Origin: an uncultured Actinomycetes bacterium | GTDB lineage: Bacteria > Actinomycetota > Actinomycetes > Nanopelagicales > Nanopelagicaceae | DNA length: 9,019 nt | Direction: 5' to 3' | Assembly (NCBI GenBank): GCA_937864205.1 | Contig: CALMJB010000144.1 | Span: 1 to 9,019, forward strand | Part shown: positions 1 through 5,925 of the stretch, one piece after another | Layout: the number at the start of each line of letters is the position of its first letter | Numbering within the stretch: the first letter of the stretch is position 1 | The notes under the pieces: model-generated | The model's input: the letters and a program-made list of their open reading frames with translations, nothing else | Told to the model about the DNA's origin: nothing | Databases searched by the model: none | Program-made: the position numbers and the translations under genes

Positions 1-100
1 GCGGTGCTGCAGCAATTAAATCACCGGTCCAAAGAATTGTTTTTAAATTCGCACCCAATCTTTCTAACGCAGTTGATAAACCGCCATCAAGTTTTATCAT
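1..100 (-). CDS. mmuM: Homocysteine S-methyltransferase-like protein, N-terminal fragment (cut by window edge)
   Basis: Reading the minus strand from an ATG at 100 gives 33 codons that stay open to the left edge. The peptide starts MIKLDGGLSTALERLGANL and continues to LWTGDLIAAAP. The L-D-G-G-(L/A)-x-T-x-L-E-x-x-G-A signature followed by L-W is the typical N-terminus of the Pfam S-methyl_trans family, which moves a methyl group from S-methylmethionine or a similar donor to homocysteine to make methionine. The zinc-binding cysteines lie in the missing part, so activity cannot be judged. It begins 46 bases after the stop of the hydrolase at 147-860 on the same strand, so the two may be co-transcribed. 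I see no strong ribosome binding site; a GGAA lies 12 bases before the ATG. The family call is fairly secure, the exact donor and the gene symbol less so, because betaine-dependent and other homocysteine methyltransferases share this N-terminus. Confidence 0.75.
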   Translation of the reverse strand, partial: MIKLDGGLSTALERLGANLKTILWTGDLIAAAP

Positions 101-146
101 CAAATAAAAGATTCCGATATGTAATTTCTCAAAGTGAAAGTTATTT

Positions 147-860
147 TCAAATTTGCTCTGGTAACGGCAAACGAATTGGTGCCACTATTTTTACGATTTC
201 GCTCAATACTCGATAAACCATTGGCTCGCCTACCCAAAGATGTTTCGCACCATCGACATTAATTAAATTAATTTGTTTAATTGGTGAAAACTTTATTTTT
301 GCAGCATCGGGCTTTAAATAATCATCAAACTCTGGAATCAAAGCGGTGATTGGTCTGCCATCTTCATTCCAAAACTCTAGATCTGATTTATCAGTCATAA
401 TCAATGGCGGGCTTAGCAGGATCAATCCTTTTACTCGCAAATCCCGGGCATAACGTAGGGCTAACTCGGTGCCAAATGACCAACCAACTACAAATAGATT
501 TTGTACCTGCAATTGCTGAAAACAGAAATCAATCGCTGCTTGCACATCTAATTTTTCACTGACTCCGCCACCAAATTCACCATCGCTTTTACCCGATGCA
601 CTTTCGGTACCGCGGGTATTAAATCTAATTACTTGAATCCCAGCCATATATGGCAAACGGTTTGCCGCTTTTTTATAAATGTGACTATCCATCATTCCGC
701 CACCGGTTGGATTTGGATGCAACATCAGCACTGTCGCAGTTATTGGTTGATCAATTGGGGTAGCCACTTCACCAATAAGGGTTAAGCCATCTGCAGTCTT
801 AAATTCAATTGGTGTGCGGGTGGCGGGCAAAACCGTACTTGGGCGAATTAACTCTGGCAC
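147..860 (-). CDS. Alpha/beta hydrolase (COG2945-like), GTG start
   Basis: A 237-residue single-domain alpha/beta hydrolase, presumably cytoplasmic: there is no signal peptide or membrane segment. The order of motifs fits the family: HPNPTGGGM at residues 48-56 (the HPxPxxGG oxyanion region typical of COG2945 small hydrolases), RFNTRG at 79-84 with a following G-x-S-x-G-x-x-D stretch, the nucleophile elbow GWSFG at 126-130 with Ser128, an acidic candidate in the E-F-D-D segment near 177-180, and His207 in GAKHLWVG. The catalytic triad therefore looks complete. The substrate is unknown; an ester or lactone is possible given the neighbouring sugar-acid enzymes, but that is inference. The start is a GTG at 860, chosen because the open frame begins there and because a -10 hexamer (872 to 867) ends six bases before it. 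It is divergent from the aldehyde dehydrogenase with 22 bp between starts and is followed by the methyltransferase-like gene at 1-100. Confidence 0.85.
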   Translation of the reverse strand: MPELIRPSTVLPATRTPIEFKTADGLTLIGEVATPIDQPITATVLMLHPNPTGGGMMDSHIYKKAANRLPYMAGIQVIRFNTRGTESASGKSDGEFGGGVSEKLDVQAAIDFCFQQLQVQNLFVVGWSFGTELALRYARDLRVKGLILLSPPLIMTDKSDLEFWNEDGRPITALIPEFDDYLKPDAAKIKFSPIKQINLINVDGAKHLWVGEPMVYRVLSEIVKIVAPIRLPLPEQI

Positions 861-876
861 AAAAAGAGTTTACTCT
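848..876 (+). promoter_or_regulatory. Leaderless promoter for the aldehyde dehydrogenase (-35 TTAACT, -10 TACTCT)
   Basis: TTAACT (848-853, four of six matches to TTGACA) and TACTCT (871-876) are separated by 17 bases. Six bases after the -10 comes the ATG at 883, so transcription would start at the A of the start codon. There is no purine-rich ribosome binding site before this ATG. The -10 overlaps the one used by the opposite strand. Confidence 0.5.
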
Positions 877-877
877 T
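864..877. repeat. 14-bp palindrome AAGAGT-TT-ACTCTT between divergent genes
   Basis: Two perfect 6-base arms (864-869 and 872-877) around a TT centre. The palindrome contains both -10 hexamers of the divergent promoters, so a dimeric regulator bound here could act on both genes; alternatively the symmetry simply follows from two overlapping -10 boxes. Confidence 0.5.
867..872 (-). promoter_or_regulatory. -10 hexamer of a leaderless promoter for the alpha/beta hydrolase
   Basis: On the minus strand the hexamer reads TAAACT, matching TAnnnT, and is followed by exactly six bases and then the GTG start codon at 860. A transcript starting at the usual distance would begin on the start codon itself. 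No Shine-Dalgarno sequence is placed well: the nearest GGAG is about 18 bases upstream of the GTG. I see no good -35 box. Confidence 0.5.
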
Positions 878-882
878 ACTCC

Positions 883-2367
883 ATGTCTATTTCCTTTGAG
901 GTAAGTACCGATAAAACTTTTGAAAAGTTTGATCCGAAGAGTTCTAATGTAATTGCCACTTATAAGGATTATTCGCCGGAAGAAGTTTTTCAGATCGTTG
1001 CAAATGCAAAAACTGCCAGTCGGGCATGGAAAAATTTAGGATTTAAAGGTAGAAAAAAAGTTTTAACAAACTGGGCAAAATACCTAACTCAAAATGTCGA
1101 AGAGCTTGCAAAATTATTAGCGCAAGAAACTGGTAAACCATTAAGTGATGCAATGCTGGAAGTTAGCCTGGCAATAAGCCATCTAACTTGGGCTAATAAA
1201 CACGCTCCAGAAATTTTGTCGGCGCAGCGTCGCGCTCCCGGATTACTTATGTTCAACATGAAGTCATATGTTCAGCGCGAACCATTTGGCTGTATCGGAG
1301 TAATTGGGCCATGGAATTATCCGGTGTTCACACCGATGGGTTCAATTGTTTATGCATTAGCAGCTGGAAACACCGTAGTCTTCAAACCGAGCGAGTTCAC
1401 ACCTGGCTGCGGAAAATGGCTAGCCGATTCATTTGCAAAAATCTCTCCATTTGAATTCATTTTCACAACTGTGACTGGAAAACCACAAACCGGTATCGCG
1501 CTTACTCAATCATCGGTAGACAAGATTTCATTCACCGGATCAACTCGCACCGCGAAAAAAGTTGCTGCCGCCTGCGCTGAAAAAATGATTCCCGTTATTT
1601 TGGAATGCGGTGGTAAAGATCCGGTATTGGTTGCTGAGGATGCCGATTTGAAATTAGCCGCTGAGTACACGCTTTGGTCTGCAATGGCTAATGCCGGTCA
1701 ATCCTGCATCGGAGCAGAGCGAGTTTATGTCGTTAATAAAGTTGCAGATAAGTTCATAGCCACGATTTCAGAGATGGCAAAACAGTTAAAAGTTGGCGAA
1801 CAATATGGTCCGGCCACCATGCCCAGCCAATTAAATGTGATTTCAGAGCATATAAATGATGCGGCAAATAAGGGAGCCAAATTTGCAGTCGGTGGTAAAG
1901 ATTCGGTAAAAGCCCCATTTGTCGAACCAGTAATCATGTTAGATGTTCCGGAAAATTCCAGCGCGATGACTGAAGAAACTTTTGGGCCAACACTTGCTAT
2001 TAATCGTGTTGAAAATATTGCCCAAGCAATTGAATTATCAAATAGTGGCAAGTACGGCTTAGCGGCAGCGGTCTTCTCAAAGCGCAACGGTGAAAAAATC
2101 GCTGCGCAATTAATTTGTGGAATGGTCTCGGTTAATTCAGTTTTTTCATTTGCCGCAATTGCGTCGGTGCCATTTGGCGGGGTTAAAGACAGCGGTTCAG
2201 GAAGAATCCATGGACCAGAAGGACTACTTGAATTTACCTTCGCTAGAACAATTGTGAAAACTAAATTTCAAATTCCACTTAAATTTACAACCTTTAAACG
2301 AACTAAATTTTCCGACAATTTCCTGATTAAATTAATTAAATCTGCCCGTGGCCGAAGTTTGGGATGA
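883..2367 (+). CDS. NAD(P)-dependent aldehyde dehydrogenase
   Basis: A full-length aldehyde dehydrogenase superfamily protein of 494 residues, cytoplasmic, oxidising an aldehyde to the carboxylate. Visible landmarks: GPWNYP at 142-147 with Asn145, FKPSE at 167-171 with the cofactor-binding Lys168, FTGST at 217-221, the general base Glu241 in LECGGKDP, the nucleophile Cys275 in GQSCIGAER, EETFGP at 364-369 with Glu365, and PFGGVKDSGSGRIHG near 430-444. All key residues are present. I start at the ATG at 883 and not at the in-frame GTG at 814, because the upstream start would overlap the divergent hydrolase by 47 bases and the 883 ATG has a -10 hexamer at leaderless spacing. The substrate is not readable; a semialdehyde or sugar-derived aldehyde fits the neighbourhood. 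The last 30 or so residues are rich in Lys, Phe and Arg. It ends 21 bases before the convergent SDR gene. Confidence 0.93.
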   Translation: MSISFEVSTDKTFEKFDPKSSNVIATYKDYSPEEVFQIVANAKTASRAWKNLGFKGRKKVLTNWAKYLTQNVEELAKLLAQETGKPLSDAMLEVSLAISHLTWANKHAPEILSAQRRAPGLLMFNMKSYVQREPFGCIGVIGPWNYPVFTPMGSIVYALAAGNTVVFKPSEFTPGCGKWLADSFAKISPFEFIFTTVTGKPQTGIALTQSSVDKISFTGSTRTAKKVAAACAEKMIPVILECGGKDPVLVAEDADLKLAAEYTLWSAMANAGQSCIGAERVYVVNKVADKFIATISEMAKQLKVGEQYGPATMPSQLNVISEHINDAANKGAKFAVGGKDSVKAPFVEPVIMLDVPENSSAMTEETFGPTLAINRVENIAQAIELSNSGKYGLAAAVFSKRNGEKIAAQLICGMVSVNSVFSFAAIASVPFGGVKDSGSGRIHGPEGLLEFTFARTIVKTKFQIPLKFTTFKRTKFSDNFLIKLIKSARGRSLG

Positions 2368-2388
2368 AGTTTTTAGATTAATTAATTT

Positions 2389-3162
2389 TTAGTAAGTAGC
2401 GCGACCACCGGAAATATCAAAGGTAAATCCAGTAGTAAATGAGCAGGCTTTCGAAGCCATAAATGCAATTATTTCAGCCACTTCATTTGGCTCACCAAGT
2501 CGGCCCATTGGAATTCTTGAAATCATGTACTTCATCATTTCATCGGCGGTATTTACATTTATTGGCGTCGCAATTACCGCTGGCGCAAGCGCATTAATGG
2601 TGATGCCATTTTGTGCATTCTCTTTTGCTACCCCTTTCACAAATCCAATCAACCCAGATTTTGAGGTGTTGTAAGGCGCCATTTTTGGATTGCCTTCCTT
2701 GCCAGCAATTGATGCGACTTGAACAATTCGGCCATACTTTTTCACTTTCATAGTTGGCAAAACTGCTTGAGTTAACCAAATTGCCCCATATAAATTGATT
2801 GCCAATACTCGCTCATAATCTGGCCACTTTATATCTTCCACAAAATCTGCAGTAGGTCCGGGCAAACCGGCGCAATTAACTAGCGCATCTATCGTGCCAA
2901 ACTCTTTTAAAATTTCATTAACACATTTAAAGACATCATCTTGTTTAGAGATATCTAAAACTTTTGCAACAGCGCTGCCTGAACTAGATTTAATTTTTGC
3001 TACAACTTCATCTAAACCAGCTTTATTAACATCTAAACAAATTACTTTGCCACCACGGTTTGCGATTAATTCAGCGCTAGCTTTTCCAATTCCACTGGCA
3101 GCACCGGTAACTAATACAACTTGCTTTTCAAAACTACCATTTTCAAATCCGGAATTGGCCAT
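2389..3162 (-). CDS. Classical SDR-family NAD(P) dehydrogenase (sugar/sugar-acid type)
   Basis: A 257-residue classical short-chain dehydrogenase/reductase. The Rossmann start is TGAASGIG at 19-26; Asp44 at the end of strand 2 (ICLDVN) suggests a preference for NAD over NADP. NCAG at 96-99 stands for the family NNAG, followed by catalytic Ser151, Tyr164 and Lys168 (YNTSK). The C-terminus ISGGRATY resembles SDRs found in sugar-acid and deoxy-sugar pathways. It probably oxidises a secondary alcohol, for example on a 2-keto-3-deoxy acid, but FabG-like annotations are equally common for such proteins, so the substrate stays open. The ATG at 3162 gives a normal N-terminus, 18 residues before the glycine motif. 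The gene is divergent from the 3236-7236 operon with 73 bp between starts, suggesting shared control. Confidence 0.9.
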   Translation of the reverse strand: MANSGFENGSFEKQVVLVTGAASGIGKASAELIANRGGKVICLDVNKAGLDEVVAKIKSSSGSAVAKVLDISKQDDVFKCVNEILKEFGTIDALVNCAGLPGPTADFVEDIKWPDYERVLAINLYGAIWLTQAVLPTMKVKKYGRIVQVASIAGKEGNPKMAPYNTSKSGLIGFVKGVAKENAQNGITINALAPAVIATPINVNTADEMMKYMISRIPMGRLGEPNEVAEIIAFMASKACSFTTGFTFDISGGRATY

Positions 3163-3170
3163 AATCGCCT

Positions 3171-3198
3171 ACTTTACGTTAATCGGGATTAAAGTGAA
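3171..3198 (-). promoter_or_regulatory. Candidate promoter of the SDR gene (-35 TTCACT, -10 TAAAGT)
   Basis: Reading the minus strand, TTCACT (3198-3193, four of six matches to TTGACA) is followed by a 16-base spacer and TAAAGT (3176-3171). Eight bases then lead to the ATG at 3162, so the transcript would have a leader of at most two or three bases. An AGG five bases before the ATG could instead be a weak ribosome binding site. Confidence 0.4.
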
Positions 3199-3223
3199 AA
3201 AAATAATGGGTGTAAATCTCTAG

Positions 3224-3229
3224 TAACCT
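3224..3229 (+). promoter_or_regulatory. -10 hexamer of a leaderless promoter for the 3236-7236 operon
   Basis: TAACCT matches TAnnnT and is followed by exactly six bases before the ATG at 3236, which places the transcription start on the start codon. The bases before this ATG contain no Shine-Dalgarno sequence. I see no convincing -35 element. Confidence 0.5.
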
Positions 3230-3235
3230 TTCGCC

Positions 3236-4159
3236 ATGGCAAGTTGGTTAAGTACGCGTGATCCTAAAGGTCCGATGAAGCGGGCTATTTCGATATTAAA
3301 CAAACAAAAAATCCAATCTCAAGATGCAGATGGATTACCAGAATCAAAACTTAGATTTAAAGATGGCGCAAGGTGGAAGTTTGAGATTCCATCGGTGGAA
3401 GGTCCAGCGGCTTTTCAAGCGGTTTTAGATGAGGCCAAAAAACGTAAATTAGTAATTCACCGAATCTCACAAGGATCTGGAATTTTTCTGCAGAGCGATG
3501 ATGAGATCAAACAAATGGTTTCAATCGGAAAGAAAAATAAAATTGAGGTCTGTTTATTTGTCGGACCACGAGCTTCGTGGGATATCGGCAAACAAGTTAG
3601 CGCTAGCTCCGGCGTAGTTGCCAATCCTTCACTACGTGGAACCGATCAATTGCGTTATGCGCTCGAAGATGTCGTACATGCGGCAGATCTTGGATTGAGA
3701 TCAGTGCTGGTTGGCGATGTGGGATTACTTAAAGTGCTAGGTCAAGCCCGCGCCAAAGGTGACTTACCAAAAGATTTCATTTTAAAAACATCGGTTGCGC
3801 TTACCTGTAATAACGCTGCCACCGCCGAACTTTTCCAAGAACTTGGTGCATCAACTTTAAATTTATCGACCGATCTTTCATTACAACAGATTGCTGCAAT
3901 CAGAGCACAAGTAGAAGTTCCACTTGATGTCTATTGTGAAGCACCAGATGATTTTGGTGGCGCGGTGCGTCATTATGAAGTTCCAGATCTCGTTCGAGTT
4001 GCAGCGCCGGTCTATTTGAAATTTACTGTAAGAAACTCACCAGGTCTTTATCCATCCGGTGGCCACATTCAAGGTTTAGTGGAATCAACTGCAAGAGAAC
4101 GCGTGCGCCGAGCCGCACTAGCAAAAGGCATTCTTGACCGTTATGGCTTAAAGAATTAA
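3236..4159 (+). CDS. Peptidase U32-like TIM-barrel protein, function unknown
   Basis: A 307-residue soluble protein resembling the peptidase U32 fold (Pfam PF01136). The middle shows the U32 pattern of an asparagine-containing strand followed by an A-x-x-L-F-x-x-L-G-A helix and a 'ls-x-x-lsl-x-q-i' segment (residues 191-220), and it has barrel-like alternation of short strands and helices throughout. Most distinctive is residues 231-277: D-V-Y-C-E-A-P-D-D-F-G-G, then R-H-Y-E-V-P-D-L-V-R, P-V-Y-L-K-F and L-Y-P-S-G-G-H. Only three cysteines are present (106, 191, 234), in no cluster, so it lacks the four-cysteine iron-sulfur site known from U32 members such as UbiU/UbiV. Protease activity should not be assumed; a lyase, isomerase or aldolase role on sugar acids is possible. 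It is first in a four-gene operon and its stop codon directly abuts the next ATG. The start is supported by the leaderless -10 at 3224-3229; an internal Met14 is the alternative. Confidence 0.8.
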   Translation: MASWLSTRDPKGPMKRAISILNKQKIQSQDADGLPESKLRFKDGARWKFEIPSVEGPAAFQAVLDEAKKRKLVIHRISQGSGIFLQSDDEIKQMVSIGKKNKIEVCLFVGPRASWDIGKQVSASSGVVANPSLRGTDQLRYALEDVVHAADLGLRSVLVGDVGLLKVLGQARAKGDLPKDFILKTSVALTCNNAATAELFQELGASTLNLSTDLSLQQIAAIRAQVEVPLDVYCEAPDDFGGAVRHYEVPDLVRVAAPVYLKFTVRNSPGLYPSGGHIQGLVESTARERVRRAALAKGILDRYGLKN

Positions 4160-4861
4160 ATGCCAAATCTTTTAATTTTTGGCAGCACCGGAGCATTAGG
4201 CAGTGCAATATCAGATAAATTCAAAGCGCAGGGTTACCAAATAACTTATGCGGTGAGAAAACCTATAGCGGATTCAAACCATTTTTTATTACCAATTTCA
4301 AATGTAGCGCAAGTCAATGATTTACCAAAAGTATTGGCAGGTAAATCTTTTGATGCAGTGGTTTTCGCACAAGGGATGAATACCAATGATTCCGGCATCA
4401 ATTATCAAGATCAGAAACTTCAAGATTTATTTGATGCAAACGTCAGTTTTATTCTTGAAAATATTAGAACGCTGATGAAATTTGATTTGATCAAAACCGG
4501 CGGGAAAGTTGTGATTATCTCTTCACTATGGGAACAACTCACTAGACAAGAAAAAATGTCATACACAGTAACCAAAGCGGCAGTTGGCGGCTTAGTTCGC
4601 TCGCTCGCCGTCGATTTAGGAAAAGCCAAAGGAATATTGGTGAACGGCATTTTGCCGGGAGTCGTTGAAACTCCGATGTCGCGTGGGTTATTGACTGATG
4701 CACAAATTAATAACATTCAAAGCCAAACTCCGACAAACAAATTAGTGCAACCTGTCGATGTAGCTAATGCAATTTACTTACTTGCTGGCGAGGAAAACAC
4801 CGCTATTTCAGGGCAAAGTATCTTTGTGGACTTTGGCTTTTCAATCGCGCGCGTTCTTTAA
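4160..4861 (+). CDS. Small SDR-family oxidoreductase
   Basis: A 233-residue short-chain dehydrogenase/reductase, slightly shorter than the usual 250. The cofactor loop is GSTGALG at 8-14 (GxxGxxG spacing), Arg33 after strand 2 (AVRKP) may favour NADP, and FAQG at 69-72 replaces the family NNAG. Catalytic residues are Ser121 or Ser122, Tyr135 and Lys139 (YTVTK). PGVVETPM at 166-173 and the C-terminal SGQSIFVDFGF are typical of the family. It therefore should be an active oxidoreductase on an unknown carbonyl or alcohol. The ATG follows the preceding stop codon with no gap (TAA then ATG), so translation is probably coupled. It is only distantly similar to the SDR at 2389-3162, so the locus has two separate dehydrogenase steps and not a recent duplication. 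Confidence 0.88.
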   Translation: MPNLLIFGSTGALGSAISDKFKAQGYQITYAVRKPIADSNHFLLPISNVAQVNDLPKVLAGKSFDAVVFAQGMNTNDSGINYQDQKLQDLFDANVSFILENIRTLMKFDLIKTGGKVVIISSLWEQLTRQEKMSYTVTKAAVGGLVRSLAVDLGKAKGILVNGILPGVVETPMSRGLLTDAQINNIQSQTPTNKLVQPVDVANAIYLLAGEENTAISGQSIFVDFGFSIARVL

Positions 4862-4882
4862 AATTTAGTTATAGGTTAAAAC

Positions 4883-5899
4883 ATGAGTGTGCAATTACTC
4901 GATGAAAACAGCGTTGTGCAATATTTAATTGAAAAAAAGGTTATTACCGCTGAAGAGACCGCACGTGTAGAAGTTTTAACCGGCGGTGTATCAAATGTAG
5001 TTCTGGCGATAACAACAAAGACCAAGAAATTAGTGCTTAAGCAGGCACTAGCCGAATTAAAAGTGGCTCAACTTTGGAAAGCCGATCAACGGCGAGCAAT
5101 CATTGAAGCAAAAGCATTAAAACTGTTCCATTCGATTACACCTAATCAAGTTCCAAACTTGGTATTTCTCGATGAAGATAGATTTGTTTTAGTTTTAGAG
5201 CGAGTACCCATGGCAAGTACAGTCTGGAAAGCAGATTTACTTTCCGGAACTATCAATCCAGATATTGCTACCCAGTTAGGACAAACTCTTCGAAGCTGGC
5301 ATGACTATGGCCGAGAAAACTTAAATAAGTTAAATGTTTTTGCAGAAGATGAATTATTTGAGCAATTGCGTATCGACCCGTTTTACCGATTTGTAGCAGC
5401 AAAAAATTCACCAATTGCCCAGCAAATAAATGACTTGATTTCAGATCTGGCAAATCATAAAACCAGTATCGTGCATGGTGATTTCTCTCCAAAAAACTTT
5501 ATGGTTTCGCCGGAAAATAAAATTTTTGTGCTCGACTTTGAAGTAACTCATATTGGTAATCCGGTCTTTGACTTGGCATTTGTGTTGGCACATTTGCTTT
5601 GTAAATTTGTGCACGCGCCAGATTTAATGCAGGCTAAATTATTGAAGGCCTGTGCCGAAAACTTCTTAGCCGCCTACAAAGTGAAGCCACTTACCCAGAC
5701 TGCCGAGAATGAATTGCAACTCTTGGGGTTACATACTGCACTAATAGCGTTAGCTCGAGTTGAAGGTAAGTCCCCAGTTAATTATCTAGATAGCGCTCAG
5801 CAACAAATCTTGGTCACGTTAACCAAATCAGCACTTAATGCAAAAACTGCGATCGCACCACTAGAGTTATTCAAATCTGCAATTCGTTCGACAAATTAA
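4883..5899 (+). CDS. Kinase of the APH/methylthioribose kinase fold (small-molecule phosphotransferase)
   Basis: A 338-residue kinase of the aminoglycoside phosphotransferase/choline kinase superfamily. The glycine-rich loop is TGGVSN at 33-38, the ATP lysine is Lys53 in LKQA, Glu76 lies in the helix EAKAL, the catalytic loop is HGDFSPKN at 198-205 with Asp200 and Asn205, and the metal-binding DFE is at 218-220, followed by HIGNPVFDLAF. LKQAL followed by the K-V-x-x-L-W and R-R-A-x-x-E-A-K segment recalls 5-methylthioribose kinase (MtnK), but no other methionine-salvage gene is present in the operon. I read it as a kinase for a small polyol or hydroxy acid. The next gene is an enolase homologue, which needs a phosphorylated acid, so the kinase probably makes that substrate. 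Antibiotic resistance is unlikely in this context. The gap to the previous gene is 21 bases and holds only a weak AGG, 7 bases before the ATG. Confidence 0.87.
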   Translation: MSVQLLDENSVVQYLIEKKVITAEETARVEVLTGGVSNVVLAITTKTKKLVLKQALAELKVAQLWKADQRRAIIEAKALKLFHSITPNQVPNLVFLDEDRFVLVLERVPMASTVWKADLLSGTINPDIATQLGQTLRSWHDYGRENLNKLNVFAEDELFEQLRIDPFYRFVAAKNSPIAQQINDLISDLANHKTSIVHGDFSPKNFMVSPENKIFVLDFEVTHIGNPVFDLAFVLAHLLCKFVHAPDLMQAKLLKACAENFLAAYKVKPLTQTAENELQLLGLHTALIALARVEGKSPVNYLDSAQQQILVTLTKSALNAKTAIAPLELFKSAIRSTN

Positions 5900-5907
5900 T
5901 TTAAACC

Positions 5908-5914
5908 GAGAGGA
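5908..5914 (+). promoter_or_regulatory. Ribosome binding site GAGAGGA of the enolase-like gene
   Basis: This is the only strong Shine-Dalgarno match seen in front of a gene here. The spacing to the ATG at 5926 is 11 bases, somewhat long. It contrasts with the leaderless starts of the promoter-proximal genes and fits an internal operon gene. Confidence 0.55.
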
Positions 5915-5925
5915 ATCATTGCGAA

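Noticed and set aside
4..216. Plus-strand open frame of 70 codons
   Set aside because: It lies opposite the methyltransferase-like gene start and the hydrolase C-terminus, shows no family motif, and both opposing frames are recognisable proteins.
814..882. Upstream in-frame extension of the aldehyde dehydrogenase starting at a GTG at 814
   Set aside because: It would overlap the divergent hydrolase and bury its promoter; the extra 23 residues do not look like the family N-terminus, and the ATG at 883 has a -10 box at the right spacing.
2340..2377. Rho-independent terminator formed by the 11-base inverted repeat around the end of the aldehyde dehydrogenase gene
   Set aside because: A 38-base loop and a pure A-T stem are unlike a functional intrinsic terminator; kept only as a low-interest observation.
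4883..5899. Aminoglycoside resistance gene
   Set aside because: The fold is shared by many small-molecule kinases; MtnK-like segments and a metabolic operon with no mobile DNA argue against resistance.
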